DNA of 58,209 bases from Candidatus Opimibacter skivensis (GTDB taxonomy: Bacteria > Bacteroidota > Bacteroidia > Chitinophagales > Saprospiraceae): assembly GCA_016721905.1 (NCBI GenBank), contig JADKHH010000016.1:1-58209 (forward strand), given 5' to 3'. The translations under genes were made by a program, and so were the position numbers. The notes beneath the pieces are model-generated. The model made no database searches and had not been told where the DNA came from. It saw nothing but the letters and a program-made list of their open reading frames with translations. This document shows positions 41,101 to 48,735 of the stretch, piece after piece. Position 1 is the stretch's first letter. Every line of letters begins with the position of its first letter.

Positions 41101-41644
41101 CGGCAAGACGGTATTGCAGTGCATAACTCTGGGCTCCACTGACCGGATCCCAATCAAAAGTTGCTGAGGTCTGGGTGATATTGTTGGTGTACAACCATCC
41201 AGGTGCATCACAATAGCCCCAGCCTGAAGTCGTAAAGGTGACCGGATAGGTCCAGTAGCTGTACTCTCCATTGTAGCAATTGGCCCTGACACGCCATTCA
41301 TAGGTCGTATTGGGTAGAAACCAGTCTACGGTGGTGGTTGTATTATTAAACGGACTATTGGGTACTGTATACCAGGTTCCGTTTGGCACCCGCGTCTGCA
41401 CGGCATAGCTTACAGCACCGGATACGGCATCCCAGCTGAAAGTGGCAGAGGAGTTGGTAATATTTGATGTAGTAGGCCAGGTTGGCGTACTACAGGCGAG
41501 GGTAACAGATAATCCCGCTTCGGAGGATATTAATTCAGTAGTGGCAGCACTTTCTAAACGACTGTTACCAGCAAATGAAAAACTGCTGAGAAACAAGGTA
41601 AAAAGAGCGATAAAAAAGGGACTGAAGCGTTGGAGGTTTTTCAT
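38186..41644 (-). CDS. Secreted fibronectin type III repeat protein with T9SS type A sorting domain
   Basis: This 1,152-residue protein has a signal peptide (hydrophobic core about 8-24, ending SFAG). Nine Fn3-type repeats of about 93 residues follow, each beginning C..P.W or C..P.Y and containing 'TSATF(N/S)W..V.GA.SY.VQ.R', 'GTTYEWRVR..C' and 'YS.WS.P.TFTT'. After the repeats comes a domain with CDSATVLTV, KDVWFSFTMPD and GGCADLEYISCEDDN, like pre-peptidase or flagellin-type beta modules. The sorting domain is at the C-terminus (LQVSPNPTRDILQI, LAPGMYVLRVI). It is likely a surface protein exported by the type IX system, acting as an extended adhesin or spacer. The two inner Cys per repeat could form disulfides. 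Confidence 0.88.
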   Translation of the reverse strand: MKNLQRFSPFFIALFTLFLSSFSFAGNSRLESAATTELISSEAGLSVTLACSTPTWPTTSNITNSSATFSWDAVSGAVSYAVQTRVPNGTWYTVPNSPFNNTTTTVDWFLPNTTYEWRVRANCYNGEYSYWTYPVTFTTSGWGYCDAPGWLYTNNITQTSATFDWDPVSGAQSYALQYRLAGGSWWDVPGGPWTQTWFTINNLQPGTAYEWRVRSNCSNWMYSSWSYPASFTTLGYSCSTPTWPVTSNITQNSASFSWEESWGAQSYSVQIRLLNGNWYDLPGNPYYNTWASATGLNPNTTYQWRVRANCGYYQYSNWTYPVNFTTLGGYSCDRPYWLYTSNITQTSATLNWEGVYGAYNYTIEFRTANGNWYILPGGPFSGTWTNVNGLQPGTNYEWRVRTTCSNWQYSQWSYIETFSTLGYSCHTPTWPVTSNVTQSSATFSWDEVWGAESYTVQTRLPNGYWYDVPGSPTYGTWITMTGLNPCTTYQWRVKANCGWGQYSYWTQPVSFTTVCYYSCEAPSWLYTSNITQSSASLGWDAVPGAVSYSVQYRLANGTWYDLQNGPFYSNWAYISNLQPGATYEWRVRSNCSNWSYSSWSWPVTFTTLGYSCHVPSWLSTTGITQTSATFNWSSVWGAWSYTVQYRQPNGTWVDVPGSPTTYTSITLNGLYPGTTYQWRVRTDCEDGSHSYWSLAVTFTTSGVSYCNAPYWLYTTYITESSANLDWSPVSGALSYDLQIKLYGSNTWIDITGGPWTETWYTVTGLTPGATYQWRVRSNCYAGSYSEWSNPATFTTLGYSCYAPTYTSTTNVTETSATFNWSNVPGAQTYSVELRVPNGSWYTAPGSPLADTTITLGGFIPGTTYQWRVRANCGGGNYSAWTVPLTFKTTGGTGPGSNECDSATVLTVNSNCVNSASSNVDATESSPPPMGWCPENNHKDVWFSFTMPDVSNPVVTIRTTAGSLSDAVMEVYRGGGCADLEYISCEDDNSTGNGSTMPVISVTGSANETIWVRVWGYAGTTGTFNICVFDYQSNNFATPDNSDEPVIDGRPIDVVEMSDKPIKNNTGSATLQVSPNPTRDILQIRYAQTVESTVTRIVMLDMSGKMVDNREYQSTGSAVFSDQLDVSSLAPGMYVLRVITTSGIMTEKVSVID

Positions 41645-41908
41645 AAAATGAATTTAGGAGGTTTATTAGATTACATTCAATTAATGGCGTAAAGCGCTCA
41701 TTTAAAGGTGACAAGCAAGGCATGCACTGGAACTTTCTCCATCATCTCGCAGGCCACCCATACGTTAGAAAGGGGAGCGTAATTTACCCATTTTTCCTGA
41801 GAGCATCTGTTTTTTTTATATACTTTTTGTCATCATATGTTCTCTTAAGCCCTTAGTTTAGTAACTGATTTCTTCACCAGAAATACTATCCAATGGAATT
41901 GAAAATAC

Positions 41909-41976
41909 GGCCAGGAAAAGGGGAAAAAGTACGGACAGGACGCGTCCTGTCCGTACTTTTTCCCCTTTTCCTGGCC
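41909..41976. repeat. 68-bp perfect palindrome inserted near the start of an ORF6N gene
   Basis: GGCCAGGAAAAGGGGAAAAA and the following 14 bases to GGACG are followed at once by their exact reverse complement; the centre is at 41942/41943, with no loop. Compared with the intact homologous gene at 45349, homology runs up to GAATTGAAAA (41895-41905) and resumes at TCCAATCC (41991), so the palindrome plus about 15 flanking bases is an insertion after the fifth codon. Confidence 0.85.
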
Positions 41977-42028
41977 AGGCTTCCATATAATCCAATCCAG
42001 TATCTATAATATCCGGGGGCAAAAGGTC

Positions 42029-42493
42029 ATGTTGGATTTTGACCTTGCTGAGCTTTATCAGGTTGAAACAAGGACCTTAAAACAGGCTGTAAAGAGAAAC
42101 CTTGATCAGTTTCCTGCTGACTTTATGTTTCAGCTATCGAAGCCCGAATGGCAAGAGGTTATCACAAATTGTGATAACCTGTCGGAAAATGCCAAATACC
42201 TGCCAGTCACTCCTTCGGCCTTTACCGAACAGGGAGTAGCCATGCTTTCTGGTGTTCTGAAAAGCAAACAGGCTAAGCAGGTCAATATTGCGATCATGCG
42301 GGCATTCGTATTTCTCCGTCAATACGCTTTGTCACATAAAGATCTTACAATGGCTTTGAAACAATTGGAAGCCAAATATGACCAGCAATTCAAAGATGTC
42401 TATGATGCCATTAATTTCTTGTTGGCTAAAGAAAACCTGGTGTCCGAACAACAAGACAGAAAGCGCATTGGATTTAAAAGGGATCCATCATAA
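42029..42493 (+). CDS. ORF6N-domain protein, N-terminally truncated by the palindrome insertion
   Basis: The 154-residue product starts MLDFDLAELYQVETRTLKQA, the second block of the ORF6N domain, and continues with VKRNLDQFPADFMFQLSK and TEQGVAMLSGVLKSK. It ends in a coiled coil (LKQLEAKYDQQFKDVYDAI) and the tail DRKRIGF. The intact paralogue at 45349 has 18 further N-terminal residues; here they are separated from the domain by the 41909-41976 palindrome and a frame change, with a stop at 42007. Translation could restart at this ATG, which has GGGGG about 10 bases upstream. ORF6N domains are DNA-binding modules related to phage KilA-N/antirepressor proteins. Losing the first strand may abolish function. 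Confidence 0.7.
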   Translation: MLDFDLAELYQVETRTLKQAVKRNLDQFPADFMFQLSKPEWQEVITNCDNLSENAKYLPVTPSAFTEQGVAMLSGVLKSKQAKQVNIAIMRAFVFLRQYALSHKDLTMALKQLEAKYDQQFKDVYDAINFLLAKENLVSEQQDRKRIGFKRDPS

Positions 42494-42529
42494 AAATACC
42501 GGTTTTGGAATCGGGAGAAATGCTGCCAG

Positions 42530-42590
42530 AGAAAGGGGAAAAGGTACGTACAGAGCGCGTCCTGTCCGTACTTCATCCCCTTTTATGGCC
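42530..42590. repeat. Degenerate copy of the 41909 palindrome
   Basis: GCCAGAGAAAGGGGAAAAGG to CCCCTTTTATGGCC follows the order of the perfect palindrome, with about ten substitutions and small indels. The central GCGCGTCCTGTCCGTACTT is well conserved. It precedes the third ORF6N fragment at nearly the same distance as the intact palindrome precedes the second, so palindrome and gene were probably duplicated together. Confidence 0.7.
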
Positions 42591-42622
42591 AAACTTGCAT
42601 TGAGACCCGGGGGGAAAAAGTC

Positions 42623-42780
42623 ATGTTGGATTTCGACCTTACCGAGCTTTATCGGGTTGAAACAAGGTCCTTAAAACAGCCTGTAAAAAGGAACCTTGAT
42701 CAGTTCCTGCTGATTTTATGTTTCAACTTTCAAAAAAGGAATGGCATGAGTTTATCACAAATTGTGATGCCCTATCTGAA
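42623..42780 (+). pseudogene. Third ORF6N copy, dead
   Basis: It begins MLDFDLTELYRVETRSLKQP, nearly the same as the copy at 42029, then frameshifts after NLDQF. In a shifted frame the sequence continues as the DFMFQLS block and runs on to a 'LSEF' remnant, where homology stops near 42780. The rest of the domain and the coiled coil are missing. It is a decayed duplicate with no expected product. Confidence 0.7.
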
Positions 42781-42921
42781 TTTAAAGACATTTATGTCTT
42801 TATTTGTAATTATCTTTGCTTTTCCAACTTTTACCAACTGGCCTGGTAACATTCCAGTTGATACATCACTCCTCACTTTAAAAAATGAACTGACGGCATG
42901 TTGGTTCGGCTAAAGTCCCCT

Positions 42922-44727
42922 ATGCATTCTCCACAACATTCGTTTCATATTCCGGTCATGGGCCTGGCTTACACGATTGATTCACCAATAAAAGTCGCCC
43001 GGTTTGGCATCTCTTCTGTGATCTCCATCATTGAAGATCGTCTGGTGGAGATGATGCGCAGTCATTATTATCCTGCCATCGATCAGGTTTATTATCCTAT
43101 CAGCACACATGAAGATGATTTCCGGGCCAAAAGAATCACGGATTATCTGAACCTGGTCAATACCATTGTCCAGGACCAGATTGAAAAGCTGAAGAGTGCC
43201 GCTTTTGAAACCGGTTCTGAAATCATCAAATACTTTGAAATGCTGCCGGAAGACCATTCCCTGAAACATATGTTCCAGCAAATGATGAATGTAAATAATC
43301 CTGCTGTAAAAAAAGAAATAGAGGATTATCTGCGGTCGCAGATACGTCCCGGCAGTATTGATGTAAACATCATGACCAAAATAGATCGCAACAAGTATAC
43401 CAAGGATGGGGAGTGTGTTGAAGATGGTTCAGATGCAGTATCAGCGCTGAGGGGGTATGTCAAAAGCGATCTTGTTAATTCCTCTGTTGTCTTTTCGGCT
43501 GGATTAAATCCGAGAGTGTACTCTTACCTCGAAAATTGCAATGCATTTGATGCAAATGAAAATGGTGAATTTGTAAAAAAGATCATTGTCAAAGTAAGCG
43601 ACTACCGTTCCGCCTTAATCCAGGGAAAATATCTTGCCAAGAAAGGTATTTGGGTAAGTGAATTCAGGATCGAATCCGGGTTGAATTGTGGTGGACATGC
43701 CTTTGCGACGGAAGGGTATCTGCTTGGGCCGGTCCTTGAAGAATTCAAAACCAATAAAAAAGAACTGATCGAAACCCTTTTCGAAATCTACAAAGCTGCA
43801 TTGCAGAAGAAAAGCAGCAAGACTTTAACTTCTGCCCCTGACATGGCCATAACTGTACAGGGAGGCATTGGGACGCATGAAGAAGATGAATTCCTGCATC
43901 GATATTACCATGTGGAAAGCACAGGTTGGGGAACACCCTTCTTACTTGTACCGGAAGCAACTACCGTAGATGAAAGCACTCTGGAATTGCTTATGGCAGC
44001 AAAAGAAAAAGATGTTGTGCTGAGTCATGTTTCACCTCTGGGTGTCAGATTTTATTCCCTTAAAGGAACCAGTGCTGAACGTGAAAAATCATTACGTATT
44101 TCCCAAGGAAAGCCCGGAAGCCCGTGTACCGAAAAATTGCTGGCCTTTAATACAGAGTTTACAAAAGAACCAATCTGTACAGCTTCCCACAAGTATCAAA
44201 AACTAAAAATCAACCAGCTACAATCCCTTAACCTGCCTGAGGCTGAGTACGAAAAGCAATTGCATCAGGTGCTGGACAAAGAATGCTTGTGTTTAGGCCT
44301 GAGCAATGCTGCGTCTATTGCTTATAAGCGACCCTTCATAAAAAAACTGAATGCGGTAACCATTTGCCCGGGGCCGAACATCGCCAATTTCTCCCAAATC
44401 GTTTCGCTGCAAACAATGACTGATCATATCTATGGCAGAAGTAACATCATGACCAATCCCAAAAGATCACACATGTTTATTGCAGAATTACTCCTCTACA
44501 TAGATTTTCTAAAAGAGCAACTGGAGGAAGATACCGTGGCTGAAACAATACCGAAAAAAGGAAAATACTATACTGCATTTTTTACCAATCTCAAAGAAGG
44601 CATTACCTACTATCGCAACTTAGCAGGCATCGCCGCTGATAATTATGAATGTTTTAGCCAGGAGCTCTACCATGCCGAAGAAGCACTTGACAACTTGCAT
44701 GCTCACTACGCCATCGCAGGTCGCTAA
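42922..44727 (+). CDS. Large conserved protein, possible FMN-binding TIM barrel (nitronate monooxygenase/FabK-like)
   Basis: I prefer the ATG at 42922 (MHSPQHSFHIPVMGLAYTID), giving 601 residues; the frame also has an ATG at 42898. The function is not recognised with certainty. Visible hints of a nitronate-monooxygenase or enoyl-reductase II barrel are an N-terminal PVMGLAYTIDSPIKVARFGI (like the PIIQGGM...A.. start), ESGLNCGGHAFATEG (like the GxEAGGH motif) and ITVQGGIGTHEEDEF followed by GWGTPFLLVPEAT (like the GGIG...GT.FL phosphate-binding end). The C-terminal 200 residues have clustered Cys (SPCTEK, PICTAS, ECLCLGLSN, ICPGPN) that could bind a metal cluster. It sits between ORF6N copies, with no obvious operon partner. 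Confidence 0.55.
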   Translation: MHSPQHSFHIPVMGLAYTIDSPIKVARFGISSVISIIEDRLVEMMRSHYYPAIDQVYYPISTHEDDFRAKRITDYLNLVNTIVQDQIEKLKSAAFETGSEIIKYFEMLPEDHSLKHMFQQMMNVNNPAVKKEIEDYLRSQIRPGSIDVNIMTKIDRNKYTKDGECVEDGSDAVSALRGYVKSDLVNSSVVFSAGLNPRVYSYLENCNAFDANENGEFVKKIIVKVSDYRSALIQGKYLAKKGIWVSEFRIESGLNCGGHAFATEGYLLGPVLEEFKTNKKELIETLFEIYKAALQKKSSKTLTSAPDMAITVQGGIGTHEEDEFLHRYYHVESTGWGTPFLLVPEATTVDESTLELLMAAKEKDVVLSHVSPLGVRFYSLKGTSAEREKSLRISQGKPGSPCTEKLLAFNTEFTKEPICTASHKYQKLKINQLQSLNLPEAEYEKQLHQVLDKECLCLGLSNAASIAYKRPFIKKLNAVTICPGPNIANFSQIVSLQTMTDHIYGRSNIMTNPKRSHMFIAELLLYIDFLKEQLEEDTVAETIPKKGKYYTAFFTNLKEGITYYRNLAGIAADNYECFSQELYHAEEALDNLHAHYAIAGR

Positions 44728-44739
44728 CCTCTTCTCAAC

Positions 44740-45144
44740 TTATTGCGATGTAAAATTGACAGTCGCTATGGTTTTATCGCCTTCAATCAGGATCCCGGTT
44801 GCGATATAATTCCCGGGGGCTGGAACTGTAAAGGATGAAAGGTAAATGTGCCCGTATTCCTGCAGGCTTGGATAATCAAATTGCACACTTACTTGCGTAG
44901 TTACTTCTTTGATGTGTATCCTCACCGGTGAACCAGCCATATCATCCTTGCTCTCCAGCCTGAAATAGATGAGACTCCCAGCCTGGAATACTGTTCCCTG
45001 GCCGGATAGCTCAAAAGCGTTGGCGGGATTCAATCCTGTGCCAAGAGCCAGGGAATTAGAGAATGTGTCAGCGGGGGAATCATCTTTTTCGCATGCTATA
45101 CCCATCAGGAGCAAGGCGAATAACAATCCAGCATACTTTTTCAT
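44740..45144 (-). CDS. Small lipoprotein of unknown function
   Basis: This 134-residue protein has a signal sequence (MKKYAGLLFALLLMGIAC) with lipobox at Cys18 followed by EKDD, favouring transport to the outer surface in Bacteroidota. The mature part is beta-rich and looks like one immunoglobulin-like domain: GTVFQAGSLIYFRLES, VRIHIKEVTTQVSVQFD, YLSSFTVPAPGNYIATGI. No specific family was recognised. The gene converges with the 609-codon gene upstream. Confidence 0.65.
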   Translation of the reverse strand: MKKYAGLLFALLLMGIACEKDDSPADTFSNSLALGTGLNPANAFELSGQGTVFQAGSLIYFRLESKDDMAGSPVRIHIKEVTTQVSVQFDYPSLQEYGHIYLSSFTVPAPGNYIATGILIEGDKTIATVNFTSQ

Positions 45145-45348
45145 ATCGGATTATTTTAGGAATTAAAGAATACGATTCAAAATTACGGTCTTTTATGATT
45201 GAAGATGAATTTATCCTCAATAAAACAAGTGATCGAGGTCCCTAACCTGCGCGCAGAATAAAACCTATCAGTTTTCATACATAATTGTGGCAACTATCCC
45301 GGCAACCCCCTATATTTCAGGGCAATTCTTCACCAGAAGCACTGCACC

Positions 45349-45870
45349 ATGGAATTGAAAACTATCCAATCCAGGATCTATGAGATCCGGGGGCAAAAGG
45401 TCATGTTGGATTTTGACCTTGCTGAACTTTATGAAACTGAAACCAAACGACTCAAAGAAGCTGTGAGGCGTAATATGGAGCGCTTTCCTCCTGATTTCAT
45501 TTTTGAATTATCCCGAAGTGAGTACAATGCTGTAAGGACGCAATTTGCGACCTTAGAAAGTGGCAAAGGCAAATTTAGCAAATACCCACCCTTTGCATTC
45601 ACAGAGCAAGGAGTTGCAATGCTGTCCGGAATATTAAATAGTCCAAAAGCTATTCACGTGAATATTGCCATTATGCGGACATTCGTATTTATAAGACAGT
45701 TTGCCCTTTCACACAGAGACCTTACTATTAAATTGAATGAACTTGAAGCCAAATATGACCAGCAATTCAAGGATGTCTATGATGCTATAAATTTCCTGTT
45801 GGCAAAAGAGAATCAGTTATCCCATCAAAAAGATAGAAAGCGTATTGGATTTAACAAGGAGAGTACATAG
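45349..45870 (+). CDS. ORF6N-domain DNA-binding protein, intact copy
   Basis: The 173-residue product has the complete ORF6N domain (about 5-100): IQSRIYEIRGQKVMLDFDLA, ETKRLKEAVRRNMERFPPDF, FELSRSEY and FAFTEQGVAMLSGIL. A predicted helix with HVNIAIMRTFVFIRQF and a coiled coil (LNELEAKYDQQFKDVYDAI) follow, and the protein ends in a basic tail. ORF6N was defined in phage and host antirepressor-like proteins, and stand-alone copies are numerous in Bacteroidota. Two damaged relatives lie 2.5-3.5 kb upstream. The gene is monocistronic. The target and function are unknown. Confidence 0.88.
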   Translation: MELKTIQSRIYEIRGQKVMLDFDLAELYETETKRLKEAVRRNMERFPPDFIFELSRSEYNAVRTQFATLESGKGKFSKYPPFAFTEQGVAMLSGILNSPKAIHVNIAIMRTFVFIRQFALSHRDLTIKLNELEAKYDQQFKDVYDAINFLLAKENQLSHQKDRKRIGFNKEST

Positions 45871-46049
45871 AGATGGTAAGGTTTACAACTTGATTTCATA
45901 CAGCTTCTGATGAAATAAGCAGTAGTAAGTTGGTCTTCTTGATAGCACTATCAATGGAAACACTAAACTTTTAAACCTTTCAGCCCAAATTGTTCTTCTA
46001 TTAATGACAAAACAGCTAATTAACTTCATTTTTCCTAAAAACCAATGAT

Positions 46050-46448
46050 ATGGAAGGCTTTAAAAGTAATATTGAAAAAGACACACTGGAAAATCCTCAT
46101 TTTCGCAAGGTGCTGTATACCGGCAAGCATACTCAACTGGTAGTCATGACGCTCCAGCCCGGAGAGGATATCGGGCTTGAAACGCATCGGGGCAATGATC
46201 AATTCTTCCGGGTCGATGGCGGACATGGCAAATGCCTCATTGATGATCATGTCTACCTGATCAAGGATGGAGATGCGATCGTCATCCCTGCCGGTGCCAA
46301 ACATAACATCATCAATACCAGCGAAACCGATCTATTGCAGGTCTACACATTATATAGCCCACCTCACCATAAAGACGGGACTGTTCATCGCACCAAGGAA
46401 GCAGCCGAAGCATCGGATGAAAAGTTTGATGGCAAGACGACTGAGTGA
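46050..46448 (+). CDS. Cupin-domain protein (mannose-6-phosphate isomerase-like)
   Basis: This 132-residue protein has a single cupin fold with both metal motifs: LQPGEDIGLETHRGNDQFFRV (His and Glu/Asp ligands) and VIPAGAKHNIINTSETDLL (the His of motif 2). Strands GKCLIDDHVYLIKDGD lie between them. The tail YSPPHHKDGTVHRTKEAAE is typical of the small cytosolic cupins annotated as mannose-6-phosphate isomerase-like. No signal peptide. The exact substrate cannot be told. Directly after the stop begins a low-complexity repeat, and then a 64-bp palindrome. Confidence 0.86.
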   Translation: MEGFKSNIEKDTLENPHFRKVLYTGKHTQLVVMTLQPGEDIGLETHRGNDQFFRVDGGHGKCLIDDHVYLIKDGDAIVIPAGAKHNIINTSETDLLQVYTLYSPPHHKDGTVHRTKEAAEASDEKFDGKTTE

Positions 46449-46481
46449 AAAGTGAAGAGTGAAAAGTGAAGAATGAAAAGT
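46441..46481 (+). repeat. GTGAAAAGTGAAGA-type low-complexity repeat at a gene end
   Basis: AGTGAAAAGTGAAGAGTGAA and close variants, period about 13-14. It contains the TGA stop of the cupin gene (CTGAGTGAAAAG) and runs directly into the palindrome that follows. Confidence 0.7.
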
Positions 46482-46545
46482 GCTTATGTTTCATAAAAAG
46501 TAGAGACGCGATTAATCGCGTCTCTACTTTTTATGAAGCATAAGC
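46482..46545. repeat. 64-bp near-perfect palindrome with AGAGACGCGAT core
   Basis: GCTTATGTTTCATAAAAAGT continues to GAGACGCGATT and meets its reverse complement at 46513/46514; 31 of 32 positions match and there is no loop. The inner part (AAAAAGTAGAGACGCGAT) is the repeat also seen at 38.1 kb. The outer part (GCTTATGTTTCAT) is private to this copy, so the arms grew or were selected beyond the repeat. Confidence 0.85.
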
Positions 46546-46549
46546 TTAT

Positions 46550-46640
46550 AACCTCATCAACTTATCAACCCATCAACTCATCAACTCATCAACTATCAAC
46601 ATAAGCTTATAAGCATATAAGCCCATAAGCTTATAAGCTT
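46550..46640. repeat. TCAACTCA and ATAAGCTT low-complexity repeats
   Basis: First comes an array of CAACTCATCAACTCATCAAC type (about 46557-46598), then ATAAGCTTATAAGCATATAA type (about 46599-46640). The second array reaches the TAA stop of the symporter gene on the minus strand. Confidence 0.7.
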
Positions 46641-48345
46641 ACCAGAACCTGGCATAGATCACAGCTACCAATAACAGGATGATGATAATCATCGCCCAGT
46701 GACCCTTTGATATCTTGTACATCGTGGTATCCACTTCCAGCGCTTTTACATTTGCCCTGCCTTTGACATCCAGGAGACTCACCGCCACAATCAGGATGGT
46801 CGTAAAGAAGAATACCCAGCCCATCTGGATGAGGAATGGTATTTCATATACACCATCTCCGTTGAGGTAAGCGGTATATAACCATGTCTCATGGCCTGCT
46901 ATACCTGGCAGGAATTTGTCAAACAAGATCGCGAGGACAACACCACCGATAATGCCTGAGATGGCAGCATTGGAAGTTGTTTTCTTCCAGAAAAATCCAA
47001 ACAGGAACACAGGGAAAATGGCTGGTGATATATAGCCGGTGTATTTCTGGATGAATTCAAATCCACCTTTACCACCGATACCAAGCGTATCATTCCAGTT
47101 GACGGCAATCGCGATGACCAGCGATACGATCACCATCAGTCTGCCGGTCCACACCATTTTATTTTCCGAAGCTTCCTTGTTGAAATACTTCTTGTAGATA
47201 TCCAATGTATAGATAGTGGAGATACTGTTTGCCTTACCGGCGAGTGAAGCGACAATCGCAGCCGTCAGTGCAGCCATCGATAAGCCTCTGAGACCTGTAG
47301 GCAGAAAGCCCAACACAGCTGAATAGGCATTATCTTCTCTAAACTCTCCATTGGTCATCATTTGCGCCTGGAGTTCGCCATTCTGATAAAGGACATAAGC
47401 AGCGATACCAGGCACCACAACTAACAAAGGCATCAGTAACTTGAGGAAGGATGCAAATAAGATCCCTGTGCGTGCGGTCTTGAGGTCAGCACCAAGCGCG
47501 CGCTGTGTAATGTATTGATTACATCCCCAGTAGTTGAGGTTAGCGATCCACATACCGGCAACTAACATGGCCAGACCTGGAAGACTTGAGTAATGGTTGA
47601 TCTGCTCCGGTGTCGAATTAGCATCAGGCTTATCAAAGATCATATCAAAATGTTCAGGTGCGACGATCAACAGCTGGTTGAAACCAGCCAATGCATCTGC
47701 GCCTAGACCGAACTTTTCACTCACGACCGTCAGGGCAATATATGTGGTGATCAATCCACCTATCAACAGCACGAGCACCTGGATCACATCCGTGTACCCG
47801 ATAACCTTCATACCTCCAAGTGTGATGATCAAGGCAAATACCGCCAGGCCGATCATAATCAGATGAAAACCATCACCACCTGTGAGATTGTTGATCGCCA
47901 GGGTTCCCAGATAAAGGATAGAGGTCAGGTTGACAAATATGTAAAGGAACAACCAGAAGATGGCCATGATCATAGCTACGGTTTCATTGTACCGGGTCTT
48001 GAGAAACTGGGGCATCGTGAAGATGTGATTCTTCAGGTAGACCGGCATGAAAAATACAGCCACGATGATCAGGGACACGGCAGCAAGCCATTCATAACTG
48101 GCTATCGCCAGACCAAGCCGGAAACCATTGCCGCTCATGCCGATAAACTGCTCCGCGGAGATATTGGAGGCAATCAGCGAGGCTCCGATCGCCCACCAGG
48201 TAAGCTGACCTTCCGCCAGGAAAAACTCAGTCGAAGTGGTCCGGGTTTTCTTCTTATTGTAATACACCCAAAAGCCATAACTGGCAACAGCGATGAAATA
48301 AATGAGGAATACAATATAATCCTGGGTCTGTAGCGCTTTATTCAT
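46639..48345 (-). CDS. Sodium/solute symporter, SSS family (vSGLT-like sugar transporter)
   Basis: The ATG at 48345 gives the usual short N-terminus (MNKALQTQDYIVFLIYF); in-frame codons upstream lack support. The 568-residue protein has about 14 membrane helices. SSS signatures are the polar start after TM1 (TEFFLAEGQLTWWAIGASLIASNISAEQFIGMSGNGF), GWEW-like ASYEWLAA, TMPQFLKTRYN, NLNYWGCNQYITQRALGA and AALTAAIVASLAGKANSIST, where Ser/Thr residues form the Na2 site. It is closest to the galactose/glucose transporters of the SGLT branch, so sugar uptake driven by sodium is likely. It is a single gene. Its substrate is inferred only from the branch pattern. Confidence 0.9.
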   Translation of the reverse strand: MNKALQTQDYIVFLIYFIAVASYGFWVYYNKKKTRTTSTEFFLAEGQLTWWAIGASLIASNISAEQFIGMSGNGFRLGLAIASYEWLAAVSLIIVAVFFMPVYLKNHIFTMPQFLKTRYNETVAMIMAIFWLFLYIFVNLTSILYLGTLAINNLTGGDGFHLIMIGLAVFALIITLGGMKVIGYTDVIQVLVLLIGGLITTYIALTVVSEKFGLGADALAGFNQLLIVAPEHFDMIFDKPDANSTPEQINHYSSLPGLAMLVAGMWIANLNYWGCNQYITQRALGADLKTARTGILFASFLKLLMPLLVVVPGIAAYVLYQNGELQAQMMTNGEFREDNAYSAVLGFLPTGLRGLSMAALTAAIVASLAGKANSISTIYTLDIYKKYFNKEASENKMVWTGRLMVIVSLVIAIAVNWNDTLGIGGKGGFEFIQKYTGYISPAIFPVFLFGFFWKKTTSNAAISGIIGGVVLAILFDKFLPGIAGHETWLYTAYLNGDGVYEIPFLIQMGWVFFFTTILIVAVSLLDVKGRANVKALEVDTTMYKISKGHWAMIIIILLLVAVIYARFW

Positions 48346-48735
48346 GTAGTTCGTTTTGTTCGTTTGAAATCTGCTGCTGGAACGAGATGATGGCAAGCAT
48401 ACACATTAAACATTTTTTATATATGAAATATGCAAATTTTTCTAAACCAATACATTAGAAAAATCTCCTGCCTGCCAGACAGCTTCTTTCCTGCGAATAT
48501 TAGGACTTTTAATTGGCTCAAGCAAATACCTTCTTATAATTAAGCCAAACAGGTTGGCGCTACCCTATCTGAAAATCGGGTGGATATCCTGATTTATCCA
48601 AACTTTCCCTTCATCTATTGGATGCATCACCTCAACGGCAATGCTTTGGACTTGGGCCGGTCCTGTAAAATCATTGAAGAAAATTAAAACAATTAGTTTT
48701 CAGTTTGTTTTAGAGACATACACAAACAAAGACAT
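48346..48735. other. Intergenic gap between divergent genes, with a possible gene remnant
   Basis: These 390 bases separate the symporter gene (minus) from the SDR-like gene (plus), and should hold both promoters. A plus-strand stretch at 48544-48687 is open for 47 codons without a start and reads DILIYPNFPFIYWMHHLNG, which has unusual protein-like composition. No known family was recognised. It may be the tail of a deleted gene or chance. Confidence 0.3.

Noticed and set aside
41909..41976. A transcription terminator
   Set aside because: The palindrome has no loop and no T tract after the stem, lies inside the start of a gene, and has a degenerate copy elsewhere.
41893..45870. A prophage, based on ORF6N genes
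   Set aside because: No integrase, capsid, tail or lysis genes are present, and stand-alone ORF6N genes are common in Bacteroidota.
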